Positions 25,680 to 33,814 of a stretch of 64,000 nt of DNA are shown here, in pieces (the stretch's first letter is position 1; every line of letters starts with the position of its first letter). The DNA comes from Planctomycetota bacterium (GTDB lineage Bacteria; Planctomycetota; UBA8742; UBA2392), in contig JADJRK010000001.1 in the NCBI GenBank assembly GCA_016712285.1, positions 1,364,001 through 1,428,000 of the forward strand, written 5' to 3'. The notes beneath the pieces were generated by a model that did no database searches, was not told the DNA's origin, and saw only the letters and a program-made list of their open reading frames with translations. A program made the position numbers and the translations under genes.

Positions 25680-28034
25680 TCACTTCACTTTCCAGGGCAC
25701 GCCGTCAAACCTGCCCCGGCCCTCGGGCAGCGGCACACCCATCCAGTCAATCACCGTCAGTCCCGTGTCCACCAACCGGAAACTTGACGCGTCAAGTTTC
25801 CGGTTGCAGAACACGACACCGGGCACCAGCGCCGGGTCAAAACTGCAATGGTCGCCCGACCAGTTCTTCAGGTTGTCGAACACCACAGGCTCGTTCGCGC
25901 CGCCCAAGCTGGTCTGCCAGCTCACCCGGTAGCCCCATGCATAGCCCAATTGCAAATCGCCCGCGTCCTCAAGCCGGTCGCCTTCCCATATGTCCTGTCG
26001 CTTCCAGACACCCGAAAACACGCGCGCGCTGCCGTGGGCCTCGTCGTCTTTGATCTGCATCAGCTTGCCAATCAGTTCACTTTTCAGGGCCTCGACGTCG
26101 CCAGGCTCGACAATGCCCTCCGGCTCGCGGCCCTTTGTGTTGATGTAAATCTGGTTCAGCCCCAATGCGTACGCGCGCGTCTTGCTCCAGTCGTAGGGGT
26201 CGTAGTAACCGCCCCGGGTGTTGAACATACCATCCATGCCGACAGTGCCCGTGTCATGCTTGAGCACCAGGTAGCCGTTGTCGCGCAGCCAGCTGTTCAC
26301 GTTCACCGCGCGATAGAACGGCGCAAACCCGTGGTCACTGTTGACGATCAGCAGCGCGCCGGCCGGCAGCCTTTCCAGTACCTCCCCCACCAACTTGTCG
26401 TAGCGGATGTAGTAGTCGCGGATGGCTGTGCGCCAATGCGCGGGCGCGGTCGGGTCGTGATTGGGATGAGCCGGGTCCATATGGCGCCACATCATGTGGC
26501 TGACTCGGTCTACTTCGTATGTGAACGCGACCAGCAGGTCCCACTCGTCGGGTGTGTCGAGCAAGCCGAAAATCTGCGCGCGCTTCTCATCGAAGCTTTG
26601 TTCGCATGTCTGCAGAAATGTTTCGTCGTCGATGATCCCGTCGTTCAAGGCGCTCGTGGCTTCGGCCCAGCCCATGGTCTGGTACATGCCGAATTCGCGG
26701 GCCAGCCACGGGGCAAAACTCAACGGCTCAGAGATCGCAAAGCGGTTGTTTGGTTCCAGCGGGTCAAACTGCACAGGCGTAGCGTAAAGCCGCACCTGTT
26801 GCGGCCCGGCCAGCAGCTTGAAACTGACCGTGCCATGCAGCTTGGCGACGCCGCCAAGGTCGTACACGACGCGAATGTGCCGTTGCCAGCTTCCAACGCC
26901 CAGCCCGAAGCTGGCGCCATCCACGGCCACTGCCGGGTCAAAGTCCAGCTTCACGCCTTCGGTGGTACGAGTGACGGTGAAGGGCAGCTCCAGCCGCGGC
27001 ATGCGATCGAGCTTGCCTGCTTCCCATTCTTGCCAACGCGCAACATTGAACTTGTCGGGCGGGCCCAGCAGTTTGGCGGTCGCCGTGTCGCCCTCGAACA
27101 CCAGCCGCTCGACGCGGCCAGACATCTCGGTCACGCCGCCCGCAAGCTCGTGGTGCGGCTCGGTGAACAGCGTGTAGGTGTGATACGTCCCCATGGCGTC
27201 GGGTGTCGCCAGCCCAGTCGTAGTGCGCGTGAACTCAAGGTCTTCGCGAGCGGGCCAGTTCACCGGGGCGCCAATGACGCGCGCGCGAAGGCCGTGCTGG
27301 TCCGCCAGCTTCCAGAACGTTGTGCCGCCGCGAGTGCTATGCGGCTGGGGCAGCGTCTCGGGGATCAGCGTGGTCGCCATGTATCCTCCGACGACCAGCA
27401 CCAGCAGGGGCAACACCAATACACGCGCCCGCAGCTTGTTGCGAAACACGAAGTAGCCGAACACCATGCCGCACACGCCCATCGCCGCCAGCGCACCAAG
27501 CGCTTGGCCCAGCGTGCCGGCGACCGGCGTCATCAGCACCATGATCAGGATGGCGAGACTGGGAAACACGTCATGGATCGGCTTGCCCTTGACCAACAAA
27601 AACAGCAGCTTTCCCAACCCCAGGCTCAGCGCCAGCAACAGCGCGCCAACCAGCAGCGCCGCGCCGACGCGTCCGGCACTGCGCCCCGGGACCACGGGTT
27701 GCTCGTTGACGTCGGCCAGAGCGATCTCGGGGTCATAGGTGCCCTGCTTGCGCCGCAGAAAGCCGAAGATGCCGGTCTTTCCGGGGTTCATGCCGGTGAT
27801 CATCGTCGACCACGCCGTGGGCGACATGGGCGGATAGCTGGTCTCAAGTGCCGAGTAATGCCCCGTCTTGGCAAGTTTCTGGAGATTCGGCAGGTGGCCC
27901 TCGGCCATGTACTGGTCCATCAGCCGCTTATCCAGCGCATCCACGCCAAGCACGACCGCCTTGGGTTTGTCCTGCGCGCACAGCGGAGCGCACAAAAAGA
28001 CAAATAGAACCAGAATGGTGCAAACGTTGCGCAT
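25680..28034 (-). CDS. Type I phosphodiesterase/nucleotide pyrophosphatase family protein with inserted membrane segments
   Basis: About 784 residues from ATG 28034 (28049 also in frame), beginning with a signal peptide (MRNVCTILVLFVFLCAPLCAQ). The alkaline-phosphatase fold is visible. VVLGVDALD gives the first metal ligand, and SPTAWSTMITGMNPGKTGIFGF gives the catalytic Thr/Ser. Further metal ligands lie in HMMWRHMDPAHP and VNSDHGFAPF. Between about residues 120 and 235 four hydrophobic segments interrupt the catalytic domain (VGAALLVGALLLALSLGLG, FPSLAILIMVLMTPVAG, and two more), anchoring it in the membrane. It could hydrolyse phosphodiester or phosphonate substrates outside the cytoplasm. 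A 34-bp perfect palindrome lies in its 3' coding part. Confidence 0.85.
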   Translation of the reverse strand: MRNVCTILVLFVFLCAPLCAQDKPKAVVLGVDALDKRLMDQYMAEGHLPNLQKLAKTGHYSALETSYPPMSPTAWSTMITGMNPGKTGIFGFLRRKQGTYDPEIALADVNEQPVVPGRSAGRVGAALLVGALLLALSLGLGKLLFLLVKGKPIHDVFPSLAILIMVLMTPVAGTLGQALGALAAMGVCGMVFGYFVFRNKLRARVLVLPLLVLVVGGYMATTLIPETLPQPHSTRGGTTFWKLADQHGLRARVIGAPVNWPAREDLEFTRTTTGLATPDAMGTYHTYTLFTEPHHELAGGVTEMSGRVERLVFEGDTATAKLLGPPDKFNVARWQEWEAGKLDRMPRLELPFTVTRTTEGVKLDFDPAVAVDGASFGLGVGSWQRHIRVVYDLGGVAKLHGTVSFKLLAGPQQVRLYATPVQFDPLEPNNRFAISEPLSFAPWLAREFGMYQTMGWAEATSALNDGIIDDETFLQTCEQSFDEKRAQIFGLLDTPDEWDLLVAFTYEVDRVSHMMWRHMDPAHPNHDPTAPAHWRTAIRDYYIRYDKLVGEVLERLPAGALLIVNSDHGFAPFYRAVNVNSWLRDNGYLVLKHDTGTVGMDGMFNTRGGYYDPYDWSKTRAYALGLNQIYINTKGREPEGIVEPGDVEALKSELIGKLMQIKDDEAHGSARVFSGVWKRQDIWEGDRLEDAGDLQLGYAWGYRVSWQTSLGGANEPVVFDNLKNWSGDHCSFDPALVPGVVFCNRKLDASSFRLVDTGLTVIDWMGVPLPEGRGRFDGVPWKVK
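25773..25806. repeat. 34-bp perfect palindrome inside a coding region
   Basis: The left arm CAACCGGAAACTTGA and right arm TCAAGTTTCCGGTTG flank CGCG; the whole is its own reverse complement. It encodes the CNRKLDASSFRLV part of the phosphodiesterase, about 30 residues before its C-terminus. Confidence 0.9.
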
Positions 28035-28101
28035 ATGGCTCGGAATCATTACAACAAGCGGGTCCGGGAACGCTCACAGACGCTAACACGAAGCCGCAAA
28101 C

Positions 28102-29097
28102 ATGTCAGCACAGGAGCAACCAACCATCACCAGCGCCTATCGCTCGGTGGGCGTCACGTTTGAAGCGCTGGTGTGCAACAGCACCGTGTTTCGCGACACG
28201 TTGCGGCTGGCCGCCGGCGCGGCGACCAAGGACGTAGCGATCCTGCTGCTGGGCGAAACCGGCACCGGCAAGAACCTGATCGCGCAGGCGATTCACAACG
28301 CGTCGCGGCGGCGGGAAAAGCCGTTCGTGAGCGTGAACTGCTCGGCGATTCCAGACACGCTGCTTGAGTCAGAACTGTTCGGCAGCGAAAAAGGCGCATT
28401 CACCAGCGCCGACAAGCTGCGCAAGGGCAAGTTCGAGCTGGCCCACAGCGGCACGCTGTTTCTGGACGAGATCGGCGACATGAGCCCCGTGGCGCAGGCC
28501 AAGGTGTTGCGCGCCTTCGAGTACAAACAGTTTGAGCGCGTGGGCGGCGAAGAAACCCTGCACGCCGACGTGCGTATCATTGCCGCGACCAACCGGCCCC
28601 TGGACCAGCTGCTGGCAGGAGGCACATTCCGCGAAGACCTGTTCTATCGGCTGAACGAATTCACGATCGAGGTGCCGCCCCTGCGGGCGCGTCGCGAAGA
28701 AATTGAGCCGCTGGTGCAGCACTTTATTCGTGAATGCAACGAGCGCTTCGGCACGCGAATCCGCGGTATCGACCCCGCAGCCATGACACGCCTGAAGGGT
28801 CACCCGTGGCCCGGCAACGTGCGCGAGTTGCGCGCGGTAATCAAACGCGCCACCGTGGCCACCCCGGGCGACACCATCCGCGCCGAAGACTTGCGCCTGT
28901 CCGTGGCGCCCACCAGCAGCGACGAGATTGTCCCGCCGGGCGCGGACTCCAGTCTCGCCGGCGTGGAAGCCCGCCATATCGAGAAAGTCCTGAAGCAGAC
29001 GGGCTGGAACAAGAAAGAGTCCAGCAACCTGCTGGGCATAAGCCGCCCCACGCTCGACCGCAAGATCAGCGAATACAATTTACGAAAGCCCACGTAG
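28102..29097 (+). CDS. Sigma-54-type AAA+ transcriptional activator without sensor domain
   Basis: 331 residues. Nearly the whole protein is the NtrC-type AAA+ module: Walker A LLLGETGTGKN, LFGSEKGAFTSA in the place of the sigma-54-contacting GAFTGA loop, Walker B TLFLDEIGDM, and RIIAATNRPL, FREDLFYRLN and HPWPGNVREL. A C-terminal Fis-type helix-turn-helix follows (KKESSNLLGISRPTLDRKISEY). Only about 20 residues precede the AAA+ domain, so there is no receiver, GAF or PAS domain. GAFTSA differs from the consensus at the fifth position. It is divergent from the phosphodiesterase gene. Target unknown. Confidence 0.92.
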   Translation: MSAQEQPTITSAYRSVGVTFEALVCNSTVFRDTLRLAAGAATKDVAILLLGETGTGKNLIAQAIHNASRRREKPFVSVNCSAIPDTLLESELFGSEKGAFTSADKLRKGKFELAHSGTLFLDEIGDMSPVAQAKVLRAFEYKQFERVGGEETLHADVRIIAATNRPLDQLLAGGTFREDLFYRLNEFTIEVPPLRARREEIEPLVQHFIRECNERFGTRIRGIDPAAMTRLKGHPWPGNVRELRAVIKRATVATPGDTIRAEDLRLSVAPTSSDEIVPPGADSSLAGVEARHIEKVLKQTGWNKKESSNLLGISRPTLDRKISEYNLRKPT

Positions 29098-29176
29098 GGA
29101 GCGCAGGCGTCCCGCCTGCACAAGTCGTGGGCGTCACGCCCACGACAAACTGCGGGCCAGAGGCCCGCGCTCCCTA
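29095..29176. repeat. Cloverleaf-like REP element carrying both flanking stop codons
   Basis: Outer arms TAGGGAGCGC (29095-29104) and GCGCTCCCTA (29167-29176) enclose three hairpins. These are GCAGGCG/CGCCTGC (29103-29119), GTCGTGGGCG/CGCCCACGAC (29124-29146) and GCGGGCC/GGCCCGC (29152-29168). The TAG at 29095 is the stop of the + strand activator, and the complementary CTA at 29174 is the stop of the minus-strand TldE gene. The fold is a four-way junction and not a real tRNA. Confidence 0.8.
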
Positions 29177-30526
29177 GAATCCGGTCGGGCTGCTGAAGCG
29201 CCAGTGCTTCAGCTTCATGGCCGGCACCACAAAGTTGCCGCCGAACAGTGCCCCGCCGCTGGCGTGCGCCTCGCTGCCGATGGCTTCGATGTCCGCCAGC
29301 GCCGAAAGCAGGCTTTGGGTGAAGCGCATGTTCTTCACCGCGTGCTTCACCTTGCCATCCTCAATCAGGAACGTCCCGGCCCGCGTCAGGCCGGTGATGC
29401 TCACGTCTTGCTGGTTGACCGTGTTGGTGTAATGAAACTTCGTGACCAGCAGTCCGCGCTGAGTTGAAGCGATCATCTGCTCCAGCGATGCGTCGCCCGG
29501 CTTGACCACAAGGTTGCCGGGGCCGGCACCTCGGGCGTCGGGCTGCGGGTTGGCATGGCCGGTGTTCTGCTGCTTGCACAGGGCGGCGCTGCGGCGGTCG
29601 TGGCAGACGGCTTTGATCGTGCCGTTTTCCACCAGAGTGACGCGCTGGGTGGCAAAGCCCTCCAAGTCAAAGGGCGTGCCGCCTAGCTCGGGGTGATACG
29701 GGTCCTCGGTAATTGTCAACTTCTTGTCCAGTATTGATTGGCCCAGTTCGCCCTTGTGAAAGCTGCGGCCTTCGGCAAACGCCAATCCGTTGGCGGTCAG
29801 CCAGCCCCAGAACAGCATCATCTCGGCAACCGCGGCGGGCTCGAGTACCACCGTGTACTCGCCCGGCTCAATGCCCTGGGTGCTGCGCCCGGATTCGGCC
29901 TTGGCGGCGGCGATGTTGCCCGCACGCACCGGATCGCACTTGCCTACATCGAGTGCGAACGACTCGGCCCAGCCCTCAACGCCGCCATTTTCCATGAACG
30001 CGGAAACACTGAACTCGGCTTTGCTGCCGCTTTTGTATGCCAGCACGCCGCGGTTGTTGCCGTAGGCAATCGCGCCTTCATCTGTGTCGAAAATCCCGGC
30101 GCCCTCAAGGCCGCGCTTGTCGTAGTCGCGCAACACTTTGCCGATCTGTTCGGCGCGCTGGGCGGGCGTGTACCGGGCAGTGCTTTCGTACCACGCGTTC
30201 ACGGCCTCGTACTTGGGTTGCTTGTCAATCATCGGCAGAAGCGCGTTGTCGTCGGCGGCGACCTTGGCGATGGCAAGCGCGCTCTTGATGCAGCGCTTGA
30301 TGCTTTCGTCGTCGAACTGGTTCACCGACGATACGCCCTGGCGCTTGCCATTGATCACGCGAAGCCGCAGCGAATCGTTGGTCAGGCCAACATTCTGCGT
30401 AATCACGTTGCTGGAAAAGCGCGTGCTGTTGGTGCTGCTGGAGTGCAGGATTGCCTCCACCTGCTCCGCGTCGGCGAGTTTGATGACCTTTTCGATCAAG
30501 GTTTGCGCGGCGTCTCGACTCAGCAT
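29174..30526 (-). CDS. TldE/PmbA family protein
   Basis: 450 residues from ATG 30526, with CGGAG six bases upstream; the in-frame sequence up to 30739 does not look like protein. TldD/TldE proteins form a complex that degrades unfolded peptides and matures ribosomal peptides. Family marks are SNVITQNVGLTNDSLRLRVI, YKSGSKAEFSVSAFMENGG, PGEYTVVLEPAAVAEMM and LFGGNFVVPAMKLKHWRF. The metal motif HExxxH of the TldD subunit is absent, fitting the non-catalytic TldE/PmbA side. No tldD gene is adjacent. It is convergent with the sigma-54 activator, their stop codons lying in one repeat element. Confidence 0.88.
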   Translation of the reverse strand: MLSRDAAQTLIEKVIKLADAEQVEAILHSSSTNSTRFSSNVITQNVGLTNDSLRLRVINGKRQGVSSVNQFDDESIKRCIKSALAIAKVAADDNALLPMIDKQPKYEAVNAWYESTARYTPAQRAEQIGKVLRDYDKRGLEGAGIFDTDEGAIAYGNNRGVLAYKSGSKAEFSVSAFMENGGVEGWAESFALDVGKCDPVRAGNIAAAKAESGRSTQGIEPGEYTVVLEPAAVAEMMLFWGWLTANGLAFAEGRSFHKGELGQSILDKKLTITEDPYHPELGGTPFDLEGFATQRVTLVENGTIKAVCHDRRSAALCKQQNTGHANPQPDARGAGPGNLVVKPGDASLEQMIASTQRGLLVTKFHYTNTVNQQDVSITGLTRAGTFLIEDGKVKHAVKNMRFTQSLLSALADIEAIGSEAHASGGALFGGNFVVPAMKLKHWRFSSPTGF

Positions 30527-30673
30527 GGAATCTCCGTGGGTGGCTGCTTTCCGTGAACCGACGGATTCACGAATCCGCAATACAAGCACGCGCCATTGTA
30601 TCGGCGAGGTAAATCTCCACAAATCCCTGAACCCTTTTGTGTTTGCAACGGTATTACCCCTAGAGGGCACGCC

Positions 30674-31306
30674 GTGACTTCCGGAGTTGACAACGCAACC
30701 GCTGCCGCAACGATGGCGCCTATGGCCCCATTGGCCCACGGCAAAGATGCTGAACTGGCACTGATCGCCGCCGCACGCGACGGCGATGCGTCGGCGTTTT
30801 CTGAACTCGTGGCCGCAAACCAGGACCGCATCTTCGCCTCAGTGCTGCGCCAGGTGCGCGACGAGCACAAAGCCGCCGACATCACGCAGGAAGCCTTCAT
30901 CCAGGCCTACAAGGCGCTGGATACCTACGAAGACCGTGCGCGCTTCAGCACCTGGCTTTACCGCATTGCGATGAACCTGATCACCAGCCACTATCGCCAC
31001 GAACGCGCGCAGAAGCGCGGCGGCGACAAGGGCAAGACCAGCCTGAACATTGAGGGCATGCCCGAGCCCGACTCGGGCGACCGCTCCCCCGATGACCAGG
31101 TGGCCGCCAACGACATCGGCGTGCAGGTGCGTGCCGCAATCGACGAGCTTGAAGACGAGTACAAGCAGGTCATTATCATGCGCGACCTACAGGACATGAG
31201 TTATGAAGAAATCGCCGAGCTGCTGAACATTCCGCCTGGCACTGTGCGCTCAAGGTTGCATCGCGGCCGCGAGCGCCTGAAGGAAAAGCTGCAACACCTG
31301 ATCTGA
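30674..31306 (+). CDS. ECF-type (RpoE-like) RNA polymerase sigma factor
   Basis: 210 residues from GTG 30674, with GAGGG six bases upstream; ATG 30713 is the alternative. Region 2: FSELVAANQDRIFASVLRQV, HKAADITQEAFIQAYKALDTYEDRARFSTWLYRIAMNLI. Region 4: YKQVIIMRDLQDMSYEEIAELLNIPPGTVRSRLHRGRERLKEKL. A close fit to the planctomycete-type RpoE subgroup. Upstream, TGAACCC followed about 17 bases later by GGTAT could be an autoregulated ECF promoter (weak). No anti-sigma gene follows; the next gene is a 71-residue DUF4177 protein 17 bases away. Confidence 0.94.
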   Translation: MTSGVDNATAAATMAPMAPLAHGKDAELALIAAARDGDASAFSELVAANQDRIFASVLRQVRDEHKAADITQEAFIQAYKALDTYEDRARFSTWLYRIAMNLITSHYRHERAQKRGGDKGKTSLNIEGMPEPDSGDRSPDDQVAANDIGVQVRAAIDELEDEYKQVIIMRDLQDMSYEEIAELLNIPPGTVRSRLHRGRERLKEKLQHLI

Positions 31307-31322
31307 ACCAGAGAGGCTGAGC

Positions 31323-31538
31323 ATGGAACGCTTTGAGTACGCAACGCTGGAGTGGCTGTGGGATGTGGGCGCCCTTCGCGCCGACCTGCCCGGCGGCAGA
31401 ACCGAGGGCGGCAAGGGTGAGTATCCCGCCGTGGTCGCCATGCTGTCGAAGCTGGGCAGCGACGGCTGGGAAGTCGTAACCTGCGCGACCAGCGCGAACT
31501 GGCTGTTCTGGACGCTGAAGCGCAGAACGCTGCGGTAA
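31323..31538 (+). CDS. DUF4177-like small protein
   Basis: 71 residues. MERFEYATLEWLWD at the start, then MLSKLGSDGWEVV and NWLFWTLKRR, match the LNxLGxxGWE pattern and terminal beta-strand of DUF4177 proteins. These are widespread small proteins of unknown function. GAGAGG lies upstream of ATG 31323, and the sigma factor gene ends 17 bases before, so they should be co-transcribed. A REP-like hairpin begins ten bases after its stop. Confidence 0.75.
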   Translation: MERFEYATLEWLWDVGALRADLPGGRTEGGKGEYPAVVAMLSKLGSDGWEVVTCATSANWLFWTLKRRTLR

Positions 31539-31547
31539 GAAAACAAT

Positions 31548-31571
31548 AGCCCGGAGCGCAAGCGACGGGTA
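31548..31571. repeat. REP-like element, short form
   Basis: The arms GCCCGGAGCGC and AGCGACGGGT, the outermost CCCG/CGGG able to pair. The same unit, interrupted by 30 bases, occurs at 31961-32013, and a degenerate inverse copy at 40102-40125. I associate this sequence with planctomycete genomes from memory. Confidence 0.75.
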
Positions 31572-31583
31572 GATCGGCTGCAA

Positions 31584-31952
31584 ATGGAAAAAGTGAACTT
31601 GAAGGAAAAGCTCACGATCATCGACCAGCCGTGGTCGCCTACCATCGTCGGCGAACTGAACGGCCAGTACGTGAAGCTGGCCAGGTTTGATGGCGCATAC
31701 GTCTGGCACGCCCACGAAACCGAAGACGAGTTGTTCTACGTGGTCAGCGGCAGACTCAACATCGAGTTGCGCGACCGCACGATTGAACTTGCACCCGGCG
31801 AGTTCTTCATCGTCCCCCACGGCGTTGAGCACAAACCCGTGGCGCTGCCCAAAGCCGAAGTGCTGCTGTTTGAGCCGGCCAGCACACTCAACACCGGCAC
31901 AGCTCAGGCCAACCAGTGGACCCGCAATCCCGAAGAACTTGACCGACTCTGA
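31584..31952 (+). CDS. Cupin-domain protein
   Basis: 122 residues, a single small cupin barrel. Motif 1: WHAHETEDELFYVVSGRLNIEL, supplying two His and a Glu for metal. Motif 2: LAPGEFFIVPHGVEHKP, supplying a third His. All four ligands are present, so a metal-binding cupin (isomerase, dioxygenase or sensor) is likely; substrate unknown. It lies between two REP-like elements. Confidence 0.88.
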   Translation: MEKVNLKEKLTIIDQPWSPTIVGELNGQYVKLARFDGAYVWHAHETEDELFYVVSGRLNIELRDRTIELAPGEFFIVPHGVEHKPVALPKAEVLLFEPASTLNTGTAQANQWTRNPEELDRL

Positions 31953-31960
31953 AGACAGGA

Positions 31961-32013
31961 GCCCGGAGCGCACGCGTCCGCCGAAGCCTTGGCGAAGGCG
32001 GAAGCGACGGGTA
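31961..32013. repeat. REP-like element, long form with inner hairpin
   Basis: GCCCGGAGCGCA (31961-31972) and AGCGACGGGTA (32003-32013) are the ends of the unit at 31548. Between them sit 30 bases containing TCCGCC...GGCGGA, a second palindrome. It starts nine bases after the cupin stop and runs into the region where the next gene begins. Confidence 0.75.
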
Positions 32014-32024
32014 AACACACGGCA

Positions 32025-32765
32025 TTGCCCGACCCCTTCGAAAACTGGATCGACAAACTGTTTGAGCGCTGGATGGGCGAGCTGACCCACCAGGAAATCG
32101 CGCGCGCACTAAAGGCACTGACGCAGGATTACGTGCAGCGCCGGCAGCGTCTCCGTGGCAAGGCGCTGGCTGGCCGCGGCAAGCAGGCGGCGTTTGCGCT
32201 GTACTACGCGCCGCGGCACTTCTTGATCGCGCGCGAAGTGTTGAACGCGCTAGGGCCTTCCAAGGCCGCCACGATCATCGACCTGGGTTGCGGCAGCGGC
32301 GTTGCCGGCGCGGCCTGGGCGCTGCACGGCGGCGGCAACGTGGTCGGCGTCGAGCTTGACCCAGACGTCCTGCGTGAAGCCGCGTTCACCTTTCGCGACC
32401 TCGGTGTGCGCGGCGGCGGAGTGCGCTGCCACATCGCCAAGTACCGCTGGCCCAAGCCGCCGGTGGGCATCGTGGCGGCGTTCACGATGAACGAACTGGA
32501 TGAGGGCGACCGCGAACGCCTGTGGCGCGAGATCGAGAAGCAACACAGCGGCGGCAGCCAGGTGCTGATCATCGAGCCGCTGTCCACGCGCATTTCGCCG
32601 TGGTGGCAGGCATGGGCCGAGCGCGTGGCTGCACTGGGCGGACGCGCCGACGAATGGCACTTTGAAGTGGAATTGCCCGAGCGCGTGCACCTGCTGGGCA
32701 AGTCAGCGGGCTTGAACCCCGAAAAGCTGGGCGCGCGCACGCTGTGGCTGGAATCCCGGGTCTGA
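32025..32765 (+). CDS. SAM-dependent methyltransferase, Rsm22-like
   Basis: About 246 residues from TTG 32025; an in-frame TTG at 31989 lies inside the REP element, and ATG 32073 would shorten the protein by 16 residues. ALYYAPRHFLIAREVLNAL followed by TIIDLGCGSGVAGAAWAL (motif I), VVGVELDPDVLREAA (motif II) and AAFTMNELDE resembles Rsm22-type ribosomal small-subunit methyltransferases. Those usually carry iron-sulphur cysteines that are not evident here. Start and substrate are uncertain. Confidence 0.75.
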   Translation: MPDPFENWIDKLFERWMGELTHQEIARALKALTQDYVQRRQRLRGKALAGRGKQAAFALYYAPRHFLIAREVLNALGPSKAATIIDLGCGSGVAGAAWALHGGGNVVGVELDPDVLREAAFTFRDLGVRGGGVRCHIAKYRWPKPPVGIVAAFTMNELDEGDRERLWREIEKQHSGGSQVLIIEPLSTRISPWWQAWAERVAALGGRADEWHFEVELPERVHLLGKSAGLNPEKLGARTLWLESRV

Positions 32766-32778
32766 ATCGATCCCGTCG

Positions 32779-33669
32779 CTACTTCTTGAGGGCAGCGGCG
32801 CCGCCGACGATCTCGGCGATTTCCTGCGTGATCTGGGCCTGGCGTGCGCGGTTGAGTGTGCGCGTGAGGTGCGTGATCATTTCCTGCGCGTTGTCCGTCG
32901 CGCTCTTCATCGCGGTGCGGCGCGCCACCTGTTCGCCGGCAAAGCTCATCACCAGCATCGTGTACATGCTTTGTGTTACGTAGCGCGGCAGCAGGTCGGA
33001 CAGGATCTCGTTGGCGCTGGGGCTGAAAATGAAGTCGAGGTTGCCCTTCTTCGCAGCTTCCTTGCCGGCTTCCACCTTGGGCGGCTCAATCGGCAGCAGC
33101 TTCTTTACCGTTGGCGGCTGTGAGCCGACGCTCATCCAGTGCGGGTACACCACCAGCACTTCGTCAATCTCGCCCTTCAGGAAGGCCGCCACCAGCGGGT
33201 CGGTCACGCGGCGCGCGTCGTCGAAGGTCGGCTTGTCCGGCATGTCAACGATCGAGCGCGTGATGTCGTAGCCCTGGAAGCGCAACGTACCGAGGCCCTT
33301 CTTGCCCACGCAGTGCAACTGCACGCCGCGGCCCTGGTCCTTTTGCTCTTTGTGCTCAACCTTGGCCATCTTGATCAGGTTGGCGTTGAAACCGCCGCAC
33401 AAGCCGCGATTGGCAGTCATCACCACCAGGGCGACATTCTTGACCTGGCTACGCGGCTGCAACAGCGGCAAGTCCAGCGGGCCGCCTGACGCGATAGCGT
33501 TGATGATCTCCTGCAGCTTGGCGGTGTAGGGGCCGGCGGCCTGCACACGGTCCTGGGCGCGCTTCATTTTGCTGGTCGCGACCAGTTCCATCGTCTTGGT
33601 GATCTTCTTGGTCGAAGTCACCGACTTGATGCGCTTGCGAATTTCCTTGGGCGATTCAGCCACGGCCAT
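32779..33669 (-). CDS. atpG: ATP synthase F1 gamma subunit
   Basis: 296 residues. The central stalk of F1-ATPase. N-terminal IRKRIKSVTSTKKITKTMELVATSKMKRAQ and C-terminal RRTAMKSATDNAQEMITHLTRTLNRARQAQITQEIAEIVGGAAAL are the two coiled-coil helices that rotate inside the alpha3beta3 ring. LVVMTANRGLCGGFNANLI is the family signature. Other atp genes, which normally flank it, are absent: upstream is the divergent holB and downstream a convergent methyltransferase. It has GGGG-rich upstream sequence but a modest Shine-Dalgarno (AAGGGGAA). Confidence 0.97.
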   Translation of the reverse strand: MAVAESPKEIRKRIKSVTSTKKITKTMELVATSKMKRAQDRVQAAGPYTAKLQEIINAIASGGPLDLPLLQPRSQVKNVALVVMTANRGLCGGFNANLIKMAKVEHKEQKDQGRGVQLHCVGKKGLGTLRFQGYDITRSIVDMPDKPTFDDARRVTDPLVAAFLKGEIDEVLVVYPHWMSVGSQPPTVKKLLPIEPPKVEAGKEAAKKGNLDFIFSPSANEILSDLLPRYVTQSMYTMLVMSFAGEQVARRTAMKSATDNAQEMITHLTRTLNRARQAQITQEIAEIVGGAAALKK

Positions 33670-33814
33670 TCCCCTTCTGGGGCGGGAGTCTGTTTTCAGG
33701 GGGCGGCGCGGTCAAGAGCACAGCAGCCAGTATCGTGCAAAGCGGGTTCGCGGCTTCTGTCATAATTGACGCAACAGCCTTTCATTCCACGCCCCACATT
33801 CCACAATCCGGCGT

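Noticed and set aside
25848..28007. Open frame of about 719 codons on the + strand
   Set aside because: Antisense of the phosphodiesterase gene; Arg/His/Gln-rich without domains, while the minus strand has signal peptide and metal ligands.
28293..28977. Minus-strand open frames opposite the sigma-54 activator
   Set aside because: Antisense shadows of the AAA+ domain.
29095..29176. A tRNA gene suggested by the cloverleaf shape
   Set aside because: No T-loop TTCAA, no anticodon loop of seven bases and wrong arm lengths; it is a REP-like structure.
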